Origin: Bacteroidales bacterium
Lineage (GTDB): Bacteria > Bacteroidota > Bacteroidia > Bacteroidales > JAADJA01
NCBI GenBank assembly: GCA_029934735.1
Contig: JAOZLR010000042.1
Coordinates: 1-5,445, forward strand
Direction of reading: 5' to 3'
Length of the DNA: 5,445 bases
Shown here: piece by piece, positions 1 through 5,383 of the stretch
How the letters are laid out: every line of letters starts with the position of its first letter
Numbering within the stretch: the first letter of the stretch is position 1
The notes under the pieces: generated by a model
What the model was told of the DNA's origin: nothing
Databases searched by the model: none
The model's input: only the letters and a program-made list of their open reading frames with translations
Program-made: the position numbers and the translations under genes

Positions 1-372
1 ATGCCTCACGGACATACTGCATTATTAGGTGCTTTTGGTTATATCTCAATTGCATTCCTATATATGACTTCAAGGGCAAATGCTTTAGCCAACGGTTATA
101 TCTGGAACGACAAACTAAGTAAAATATCTTTCTGGTCTTTAACAATTGGAGTATTGATTTTTTCTTTGCCCACAATGATGATAGGCTTAGAACAAACAAG
201 AGCAGCATCCGAAATGGGTTACTATTTTACCAGAACCCGCGAAGCACTTCAAGGTATGGAAGGCTGGATGTGGTTTAGAATTCTACCAGATGCCATGATG
301 ATTGGTGGAGCTGTTGGAGTATTCATCGATTTATTTATGAAAACTTTTATGGGTAAAAAGGCAATAGCTTAA
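1..372 (+). CDS. norB: Nitric oxide reductase large subunit (NorB / quinol-dependent qNor type), C-terminal fragment
   Basis: This is the last 123 residues of a haem-copper-superfamily nitric oxide reductase, an inner-membrane enzyme that reduces 2 NO to N2O and water. Residues 2-10 (PHGHTALLG) match the NOR 'HGH-x-A-x-x-G' helix, in which the two histidines (here H3 and H5) are the known axial ligands of haem b3 and haem b. Three membrane segments are visible at about residues 6-24, 41-62 and 92-114. The stretch LEQTRAASEMGYYFTRT, followed by a W-F-R-x-x-P-D helix, resembles the quinol-oxidising single-subunit form more than the cytochrome c-dependent form, but the N-terminal part that would settle this lies outside the window. 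The ATG at position 1 is almost certainly an internal methionine, because the family has many helices upstream of this point (qNor is about 750 residues, cNorB about 460). The gene ends in TAA at 370-372 and is followed by a terminator hairpin. The NOR call is firm by motif; the qNor subtype is an inference. Confidence 0.85.
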   Translation: MPHGHTALLGAFGYISIAFLYMTSRANALANGYIWNDKLSKISFWSLTIGVLIFSLPTMMIGLEQTRAASEMGYYFTRTREALQGMEGWMWFRILPDAMMIGGAVGVFIDLFMKTFMGKKAIA

Positions 373-390
373 TATTACTCACATATAAGA

Positions 391-427
391 AAAATGCCCG
401 GATTTCAAATTGAAATCCGGGCATTTT
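391..427. terminator. Bidirectional intrinsic terminator between convergent genes
   Basis: Positions 391-408 and 410-427 are perfect reverse complements (arm AAAATGCCCGGATTTCAA), giving a realistic hairpin of 16 bp (391-406 with 412-427) and a 5-nt AAATT loop. The core is GC-rich (TGCCCGG), and the arms end in A4 on the left and T4 on the right, so RNA from either strand ends its stem with a U-run (U4-G-UU on plus, U5-C-UU on minus). It lies 18 nt past the norB stop and 17 nt past the stop of the minus-strand T9SS gene, as expected for a shared terminator. Confidence 0.93.
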
Positions 428-444
428 GTTATGTAAGGGTAGGG

Positions 445-1920
445 CTATTGAACATAGACCTTACGTGTTTTTATTCCGTCAGTTCCAACAACTTTTGCTA
501 CATAGTATCCTTTTGCAGCATTAATTGTAATATTGTTTTTGCCTTCAAAAATTTGTGATGACGCTATCATTTTTCCGGGTAGGTCATAAATCTCTATAGT
601 ACCTGAAAATCCTGATGGAGCATCTACAATCACTGAATTCTGCCAACTGTAAATTCTGATGCTTTCCATTATTCCGGCAGGATTGTCTATGCCCAGCGGA
701 CTTGCAAAGTGTATCACAAATCTATCCTGATCGTCTAAGATTGTAGATGTGAATGTGTATTCAGCATTTTCCCTCAGATTTTGAAAAACCATATCTTTTT
801 TATCTTCGAGATAAATAGGAAGGTCGGCAGGAAAATTATCCATTCCGCTTGCAGTCAATGTAAATGAATCATCATTTCCTGCAAAAAATCCAACAGGGAC
901 AGTTTCATGATTTTCAACAGATGTCATAAAATTAACAGCCTGCTTTGTGCTTCCGTTTATCGTATAGAGTTTTGGAGACGGAACTTTTGTTAAGAGTTTA
1001 TAGGCGTCAAAATCATTATCAAATCCATCTGTTGCTACATTATTAAATGCAATTACACATTCATCAGAATATGTAACATTATTCACAGCAAGCCTTAAGA
1101 TATTGTCCTCAATACTTCCACCTTTATAGAATTCTGTGGAAGGGCTTGCAACTCGCTGCGATTGGGGAATAGTAAGACTATAAGAAGACTGACTTCCTAA
1201 TGTGTCGCTGGTTCTTACCCAAAAGCCCTGTGTTGCAGCAATATAGCCATTGGTTTTGCCATTTGTTCCTATATTTCCATTGAAATTCCAGGTTTTGTAA
1301 TTTCCGGAAGCATAGTCATACAGGTATAAGGTTGAACTCACATAATTCAAATTCCAGGATGCATCTCCATTCCAGTCAACAACACAAGGAAAGGGATTAC
1401 CAATCAGGTTCCATCCCGAATTATCTGTTGCCGGCGTAACAGAGAGCGTTACGTTTTCATCCGATTTGTTGGCTGTGCCATTGAATTTAACAATATCAGA
1501 ATTTCCTGCAACAGGCCATGCAAAATAACCTTCTCCAACATTCAGCGGGTCTGTTAGTTGGTACAAATTCTGAAATGAGTCTGTAGTCTCGTCATACGAA
1601 TAAATATACATATCAGTATAGGGTGCGATGGTCTGGCTTGTCATAGGCGATGAAATAATGTGCCATTGGTTCTTCTCAATATATTGTTGAACTTCTAGCT
1701 CTCCGCCACCTGCGAATGCAAGGCTACCTCTTTCAAGAAGAGAGGGAGAATATGTCTGATCGTCCAGAACGGTCAGATCACCTCCACCGGCAACCTTCAG
1801 AGTGGTACTTGTGTTGATAATAACATTTGTACCGGGCTTAACTTTCATTCCCTGTCCAAAACTCAATTGAGAAATGAGCAGAAGGAATATTGCCGTATTT
1901 ATTAATCTTGATATTTTCAT
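445..1920 (-). CDS. Secreted T9SS type A sorting-domain protein, 491 aa, function unknown
   Basis: This is an exported surface or secreted protein of Bacteroidota. From the ATG at 1920 it has an ordinary Sec signal peptide (residues 1-23: K/R near the start, the hydrophobic run AIFLLLIS, ending SFGQ). The reading frame also opens at a TTG at 1956, but that would put 12 extra residues before the signal peptide, so I prefer the ATG. After the signal comes a beta-rich body with phrases frequent in T9SS cargo: WHIISSP, GWNLIGNPFPCVVDW, then GFDNDFDAYKLL and VPVGFF. A further DRFVIHF stretch precedes the sorting domain. The last ~71 residues (421-491) match the type A C-terminal sorting domain: IRIYSWQNSVIV, a GTIEIYDLPGK strand, GYYVAKV and a terminal KVYVQ. 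In this family the domain directs passage through the T9SS outer-membrane translocon and is cleaved on export. No catalytic domain is recognisable; an adhesive or structural role is a guess. It lies 54 bp downstream of the S74-like gene, probably in the same transcript, and ends at the shared terminator. Confidence 0.9.
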   Translation of the reverse strand: MKISRLINTAIFLLLISQLSFGQGMKVKPGTNVIINTSTTLKVAGGGDLTVLDDQTYSPSLLERGSLAFAGGGELEVQQYIEKNQWHIISSPMTSQTIAPYTDMYIYSYDETTDSFQNLYQLTDPLNVGEGYFAWPVAGNSDIVKFNGTANKSDENVTLSVTPATDNSGWNLIGNPFPCVVDWNGDASWNLNYVSSTLYLYDYASGNYKTWNFNGNIGTNGKTNGYIAATQGFWVRTSDTLGSQSSYSLTIPQSQRVASPSTEFYKGGSIEDNILRLAVNNVTYSDECVIAFNNVATDGFDNDFDAYKLLTKVPSPKLYTINGSTKQAVNFMTSVENHETVPVGFFAGNDDSFTLTASGMDNFPADLPIYLEDKKDMVFQNLRENAEYTFTSTILDDQDRFVIHFASPLGIDNPAGIMESIRIYSWQNSVIVDAPSGFSGTIEIYDLPGKMIASSQIFEGKNNITINAAKGYYVAKVVGTDGIKTRKVYVQ

Positions 1921-1958
1921 AATATTTGCTTTTAAATCAACAAAATAAATTTTCAAGT

Positions 1959-1972
1959 CCGTTTTAAAACGG
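1959..1972. other. Short perfect palindrome in the 54-bp gap of the minus-strand gene pair
   Basis: CCGTTTTAAAACGG is a 14-bp perfect palindrome just after the stop of the 347-residue protein gene and 38 bp before the ATG of the T9SS gene. As RNA it could form only about a 5-bp stem with a UUAA loop. The downstream sequence (ACTTGAAAATTT on the minus strand) is not a clean T-tract, so it is too weak to be called a terminator. It could be an operator-like site, a transcript-stability element or chance. I find no good TAnnTTTG promoter in this gap. Confidence 0.35.
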
Positions 1973-1974
1973 GA

Positions 1975-3018
1975 TTACTTATTTGCTTTGAGCTTGTTGA
2001 TCTCTGCTTTCAAAGCATTGTTTTCTTTTTCAAGATTCTCAACTTTTTCGTTTAATTCCTGTAAAGCTTTTGTAAGGATAGGTAGCATTGCTGAAATGTT
2101 AACACTTGTGCTTGTCACAGCTTCTGATTTTTCGTCTTTTGGATCCGGAGGGCTTGTTACTTCTCTTACCAATTCCGGAGCGCTATCTTTCATTGCCTCA
2201 GCATCAAAAGCGTATGATGTTTCATTATTATCATTTACTATTGAAACAGGCTTGAATGTCATTATTTTTTCTGAAGCATTAAGAAGAGGAGCAACACTTT
2301 TTGCGTGTAACACCGATCCATTTTGGTAAATCGAACCATCAACATTGATTTTTCCGTCAAAATAGCCCGACCAGTAATCACCTGAACCAGGTCCTGAGTT
2401 TGCAGCTTTTGCGTATATACCATAATTAAGACCTGCATTATCTTCGGATGCCTTTGTCCAGATTCCCATGTTCCAGCTACCGGCACCGTGTGCAATAGCA
2501 AATGTCCCGATATTCATATAATCACAATTATCAGCTTCAGTTATTGCGCCAATGTTATTTCCCAGGCTGATGCTATTAGCTTCATCTGCCATTCCCTGAA
2601 TACCATAATTGTATTTTGCATTTTTAGCAAAACCGGCTAATCCAATATTATATGAACTTTCATTCGTGCCGTATGAAAGGCCTTCAAAGGCTCTGTTAAC
2701 TCCGCCTGTACCATTGATATAACTGTAAACCCCGGCATATTTTTCTGTGCTTGTTGATCCACCGGTTATTTCAAATACCGAACCATAAGTTTTTGTATCT
2801 GTAACAGTTTCCAGAACGTGCAGCCTGTAACTTGGAATAGTATTATTTAAACCGACATATCCGGTAGAATAGTCAATATACATTGCATTTACTCCGCTAC
2901 CTTTTACGTGGAGGATGGAGTTTGGAAGGGGATCGCTGCCATCTTTATTAATGGCAACCTGTGTGTAAGCCAATGAAGTGCTTAACAAGACGATTGTAAG
3001 AAGGATTACTTTTTTCAT
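1975..3018 (-). CDS. Exported tail-fibre-like protein with N-x-G repeats and a degenerate S74-like, leucine-zipper C-terminus, 347 aa
   Basis: The protein has a Sec signal peptide (MKKVILLTIVLLSTSLAYTQ, residues 1-20). It is followed by the mature start QVAINKDGSDPLPNSILHVKG and by YVGLNNTIPSYRLHV (residues 54-68), both close to the 'VGIGTTNPSYKLHV' pattern of Bacteroidota and phage tail-fibre-like proteins. Residues 124-205 contain six degenerate N-[IYM]-G-x4-A repeats (listed separately), followed by the fibre-like phrase SGYFDGKINVDGSIYQNG. Residues ~236-347 resemble an endosialidase-type intramolecular chaperone (peptidase S74): a K-P-V-S strand (256-259), then FDAEAMKDSAPELVREV like 'AQELEKVFPELV', then NISAMLPILTKALQELN like 'YSGLIPVLVEAIKE', ending in a coiled coil. 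The usual S-D-x-x-x-K self-cleavage start is not apparent, so cleavage is doubtful. There is no T9SS sorting domain. The predicted location is the periplasm or outer membrane, as an oligomer. The start ATG at 3018 is fixed by the signal peptide. The exact function is unknown. Confidence 0.85.
   Translation of the reverse strand: MKKVILLTIVLLSTSLAYTQVAINKDGSDPLPNSILHVKGSGVNAMYIDYSTGYVGLNNTIPSYRLHVLETVTDTKTYGSVFEITGGSTSTEKYAGVYSYINGTGGVNRAFEGLSYGTNESSYNIGLAGFAKNAKYNYGIQGMADEANSISLGNNIGAITEADNCDYMNIGTFAIAHGAGSWNMGIWTKASEDNAGLNYGIYAKAANSGPGSGDYWSGYFDGKINVDGSIYQNGSVLHAKSVAPLLNASEKIMTFKPVSIVNDNNETSYAFDAEAMKDSAPELVREVTSPPDPKDEKSEAVTSTSVNISAMLPILTKALQELNEKVENLEKENNALKAEINKLKANK
2404..2649 (-). repeat. 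Six N-[IYM]-G-x4-A protein repeats (residues 124-205 of the tail-fibre-like protein)
   Basis: Within the 347-residue protein, asparagines at 124, 137, 155, 169, 183 and 198 each start an N-(I/Y/M)-G triplet: NIG, NYG, NIG, NIG, NMG, NYG. Each has an alanine exactly seven residues after the asparagine (131, 144, 162, 176, 190, 205). The repeat spacing is 13, 18, 14, 14 and 15 residues. Such short regular glycine-containing repeats fit a beta-solenoid or a fibrous trimer shaft, though the fold is an inference. The DNA copies have diverged, so this is a protein repeat and not a recent tandem duplication. Confidence 0.7.
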
Positions 3019-3140
3019 AGTTCTCTGTTTTTTAATGATTAAATAATAATGGTAAACAATTAAATATTTATTAGTACATAAAACAATTACGAAGGTTAAA
3101 TGTTTAAAGAACGATTAAATCTTTTTAAAATCAATAATTT
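3019..3140. other. AT-rich intergenic gap between two minus-strand genes
   Basis: This 122-bp gap separates the stop of the 85-residue gene from the start of the tail-fibre-like gene. It holds no convincing ORF, no strong hairpin and no exact TAnnTTTG box on the minus strand. A TAAATATTTA palindrome lies at 3061-3070 and AATTGTTT occurs twice in the minus-strand sequence, but neither amounts to a promoter call. The downstream gene may use a weak or regulated promoter here, or may be read through from the 85-residue gene. Confidence 0.5.
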
Positions 3141-3398
3141 TTATCCCTTAACAGTTGCCATACACTCACTCTGCTCTTTTACCTTTTTTGTCATAATGAA
3201 ATAATCGCAGACATTACATGCTTTTCTGTCAAGAGTGTCAAGTGTACGTGGGCAGTATATTCCTTTTTTTTTCATCGCTTTGTTGTGCCCGATTTGTGTC
3301 GCAGGAAATTTCCCTTTTTTGTTAAAGAAAATATTAAATCCAAGTATTAATACTGACAATAGAAGTAAAATTGATGTAATAATAAAAATCTGTAACAT
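3141..3398 (-). CDS. Small single-TM, four-cysteine protein of a Bacteroidota family, 85 aa, unknown function
   Basis: This short membrane-anchored protein has a hydrophobic helix at residues ~3-24 (IIT/SILLLLSVLILGFNIFF), then a basic, cysteine-containing soluble part. The segment KFPATQIGHNKAMKKKGIYC (30-49) resembles, from memory, a family in Bacteroidota annotated only as 'membrane or secreted protein', with the pattern F-x-x-T-x-(V/I)-x-x-N-K-A-x-x-x-x-G-I-x-C. Four cysteines lie at 49, 61, 64 and 79 (C-x11-C-x2-C-x14-C), enough to hold one metal ion or a small Fe-S centre, or to form two disulfides; which of these applies cannot be read from the sequence. The positive residues after the helix (KK at 27-28) suggest that the C-terminal part is cytoplasmic by the positive-inside rule, which would favour metal binding. 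The gene runs divergently from lepA, with a TAnnTTTG box 14 nt before its ATG. It contains an A9 run (3264-3272, read as T on plus), a possible slippage site. Confidence 0.75.
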   Translation of the reverse strand: MLQIFIITSILLLLSVLILGFNIFFNKKGKFPATQIGHNKAMKKKGIYCPRTLDTLDRKACNVCDYFIMTKKVKEQSECMATVKG

Positions 3399-3403
3399 TC
3401 TGA

Positions 3404-3450
3404 TTTTTTTAGCAAAAGTAGACTTTTTTTAAATATCATACTTTTTTTTT
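3404..3450. other. Evenly spaced T-tracts in the divergent promoter region
   Basis: On the plus strand there are T7 at 3404-3410, T7 at 3424-3430 and T9 at 3442-3450, with centres near 3407, 3427 and 3446. The spacing of 19-20 bp is close to two helical turns. A-tracts phased like this are known to bend DNA and can act as UP-element-like or nucleoid-protein sites. The tracts surround the predicted -7 box of the 85-residue gene. The bending effect is an inference; AT-rich composition alone may explain part of it. Confidence 0.45.
3413..3420 (-). promoter_or_regulatory. Candidate -7 box (TACTTTTG) for the 85-residue protein gene
   Basis: Read on the minus strand this is TACTTTTG, an exact fit to the Bacteroidota -7 consensus TAnnTTTG, with its last base 14 nt upstream of the ATG. 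Transcription would start about 8-11 nt before the ATG. No good TTTG -33 partner sits at the usual distance (poly-A occupies that place), so it is a weaker call than the lepA promoter. Confidence 0.45.
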
Positions 3451-3515
3451 GACAAAATATTACACAAAATTTTACAGGCTGCTCAAAATCTCTAATTCAT
3501 AACATTTTTTTCTCC

Positions 3516-3545
3516 TTGTCAAGTCCTTAATATTCCCTATTTTTG
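3516..3545 (+). promoter_or_regulatory. lepA promoter with Bacteroidota -33/-7 boxes
   Basis: TTG at 3516-3518 and TATTTTTG at 3538-3545 are separated by 19 bp, matching the Bacteroidota TT(T)G-N~19-TAnnTTTG promoter. The -7 box ends only 5 nt before the lepA ATG (3551), so the transcript should start at or within a few bases of the start codon. This implies a leaderless or nearly leaderless mRNA with no room for a Shine-Dalgarno site. Confidence 0.7.
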
Positions 3546-3550
3546 CACCG

Positions 3551-5338
3551 ATGAAAAATATTAGAAACTTTTCCATAATAGCACATATTGATCATGGTAA
3601 AAGTACGATCGCTGATCGTTTACTTGAATTTACCGGAACGGTTACGGATCGTGACAGGCAAGAGCAAGTGCTTGATAATATGGAACTTGAGCGCGAAAGA
3701 GGAATTACCATTAAGAGCCATGCCATACAGATGAAATATGAGCATAACGACAAAAATTATATTCTTAATCTGATTGATACTCCGGGGCATGTTGATTTTT
3801 CTTATGAGGTTTCAAGGTCAATTGCTGCCTGTGAGGGTGCTTTGCTGATAGTTGATGCGTCACAGGGTATTCAGGCTCAGACAATCTCGAACCTTTATCT
3901 TGCAATTGAAAACGACCTTGAGATTATTCCGGTATTAAATAAAGTGGACCTTGAGGCGGCAATGCCCGAAGAGGTTAAAGACCAAATAGTTGATCTGTTA
4001 GGCTGCAACAGAGATGATATAATTGAAGCAAGCGGAAAAACAGGATATGGTGTTGACCGTATTTTGGAGGAAATTATTAAAAAGGTGCCGGCTCCAAAAG
4101 GTGACCCTGATGCTCCGTTACAAGCATTGATTTTTGATTCCGTTTTTAATTCTTATCGCGGGATAATTGCATATTTCAGGATTATGAACGGAACTATAAG
4201 GAAAGGCGATTTTGTTAAGTTTGTAAATACAGGTAAGGAATATAATGCTGATGAGATAGGGGTGCTGAAGCTGGAGATGCAACCCCGCAAAGAACTTAGT
4301 GCTGGGGATGTGGGATATATTATTTCAGGAATAAAAACATCAAAAGAGGTAAAAGTAGGAGATACAATTACTCAGGTCTCTAATCCCTGTGATAATACAA
4401 TCGAAGGCTTTGAAGATGTTAAGCCGATGGTATTTGCCGGTATTTATCCCGTTGATGCCGATGATTATGAAGATTTGCGGGCTTCCCTGGAAAAACTGCA
4501 ACTTAATGATGCCTCTTTGACTTATGAGCCGGAGTCTTCTGCTGCTCTCGGATTTGGTTTCAGATGCGGTTTTCTCGGATTACTACATATGGAGATTGTT
4601 CAGGAGAGACTTGACCGTGAATTTGATATGGATGTTATAACGACTGTTCCCAACGTGTCATTTATTGTTTATAAGTCAAAGGGAGAAAAGATCGAGGTAC
4701 ATAATCCTTCGGGAATGCCGGAACAGAAATATATTGATCATATTGAAGAACCATATATAAAAGCCCAGATTATCACAAAGTCGGAGTATATCGGGTCAAT
4801 TATGAAACTTTGTATTGATAAAAGAGGAACATTGACAAATCAGATCTATATTGGTACCGACCGTGTCGAGATAACCTTTGAAATGCCGTTGAGCGAGATT
4901 GTTTTTGATTTCTACGACAGACTCAAGAGTATCTCAAAAGGGTATGCCTCTTTCGATTATTATCAAACAGGGTTTAAACCGGCAAAGCTCATCAAACTGG
5001 ATATTTTATTAAATAGTGAGAAAGTCGATGCCCTTTCCACCTTGATCCATGTTGATCACGCTTACAGTTTTGGACGAAGAATGTGTGAAAAACTAAAAGA
5101 GCTTATTCCCCGCCAGCAGTTCGACATTGCTATACAGGGAGCAATAGGTACAAAGATTATCTCCAGAGAGACGGTTAAAGCTGTAAGGAAAGATGTTACT
5201 GCAAAATGTTACGGTGGCGACATTACACGGAAACGGAAACTTCTCGAAAAGCAGAAGAAGGGTAAAAAGCGTATGCGACAGGTAGGAAATGTGGAAGTAC
5301 CTCAGCAAGCGTTTATGGCTGTTTTAAAACTGGACTAA
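3551..5338 (+). CDS. lepA: Elongation factor 4 (LepA), ribosome back-translocating GTPase
   Basis: This is a complete 595-residue translation GTPase, close to E. coli LepA (599). It binds ribosomes and promotes reverse translocation or remodelling, and is linked to translation under stress and to 30S assembly. G motifs: P-loop AHIDHGKS (11-18), switch I with RGIT (50-53), DTPGH (76-80, with H80 the catalytic histidine equivalent), NKVD (130-133) and SGKTG (161-165). A beta-barrel domain follows, then the EF-G III/V-like domains including LGFGFRCGFLGLLHMEIVQE (starting near residue 334). The LepA-specific C-terminal domain begins near 480 and contains KLDILL, KELIPRQQFDIAIQ and KCYGGDITRKRKLLEKQKKG, which separate LepA from EF-G and from TypA/BipA. 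The start MKNIRNFSIIAHIDHGK is the usual family start. No residue expected in the motifs is missing. It stands alone, divergent from the 85-residue gene, with its own promoter and no visible hairpin terminator after the TAA. Confidence 0.98.
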   Translation: MKNIRNFSIIAHIDHGKSTIADRLLEFTGTVTDRDRQEQVLDNMELERERGITIKSHAIQMKYEHNDKNYILNLIDTPGHVDFSYEVSRSIAACEGALLIVDASQGIQAQTISNLYLAIENDLEIIPVLNKVDLEAAMPEEVKDQIVDLLGCNRDDIIEASGKTGYGVDRILEEIIKKVPAPKGDPDAPLQALIFDSVFNSYRGIIAYFRIMNGTIRKGDFVKFVNTGKEYNADEIGVLKLEMQPRKELSAGDVGYIISGIKTSKEVKVGDTITQVSNPCDNTIEGFEDVKPMVFAGIYPVDADDYEDLRASLEKLQLNDASLTYEPESSAALGFGFRCGFLGLLHMEIVQERLDREFDMDVITTVPNVSFIVYKSKGEKIEVHNPSGMPEQKYIDHIEEPYIKAQIITKSEYIGSIMKLCIDKRGTLTNQIYIGTDRVEITFEMPLSEIVFDFYDRLKSISKGYASFDYYQTGFKPAKLIKLDILLNSEKVDALSTLIHVDHAYSFGRRMCEKLKELIPRQQFDIAIQGAIGTKIISRETVKAVRKDVTAKCYGGDITRKRKLLEKQKKGKKRMRQVGNVEVPQQAFMAVLKLD

Positions 5339-5351
5339 TATGAGTTAAAAG

Positions 5352-5383
5352 TTTGATAAATATTCTGTAACTTTGTAACTTTG
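5352..5383 (+). promoter_or_regulatory. Promoter with tandemly duplicated TAACTTTG -7 box, reading out of the window
   Basis: TAACTTTG occurs twice back to back (5368-5375 and 5376-5383), and each copy is an exact TAnnTTTG. TTTG at 5352-5355 lies 20 bp before the second copy, the right distance for a -33 box, and 12 bp before the first. The predicted start is near 5387-5391. An ATG at 5389 opens only a 5-codon frame (MKLKI then TAA), and no longer ORF begins before the window ends, so the product (a gene with a leader, or an RNA) lies mostly outside. Confidence 0.6.

Noticed and set aside
1..3. ATG at the first base as the true start of the first gene
   Set aside because: The encoded protein begins directly at the haem-ligand HGH helix of NO reductase, so most of the catalytic domain must lie upstream of the window.
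1959..1972. Intrinsic terminator between the fibre-like and T9SS genes
   Set aside because: The stem is only about 5 bp and is not followed by a proper T-tract, so it would not end transcription efficiently.
1988..2329. 113-codon plus-strand ORF
   Set aside because: It lies wholly antisense to the tail-fibre-like protein, whose signal peptide, repeats and zipper are clear; the antisense translation is low-complexity (S/F/A-rich) with no domain.
2262..2501. 79-codon minus-strand ORF, considered as a possible frameshifted piece
   Set aside because: It is an out-of-frame shadow inside the intact 347-residue frame, which runs uninterrupted and keeps its repeats across this stretch.
445..3018. 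Prophage remnant or phage tail-fibre module
   Set aside because: Both proteins have Sec signal peptides, one has a T9SS domain, and there are no phage structural, lysis or integrase genes nearby; a host envelope role is more likely.
3235..3432. 65-codon plus-strand ORF with a hydrophobic stretch
   Set aside because: It is antisense to the small four-cysteine gene and crosses its promoter; the hydrophobicity is the complement of AT-rich coding and T-tracts.
5093..5308. 71-codon minus-strand ORF
   Set aside because: It lies antisense within the highly conserved LepA C-terminal domain.
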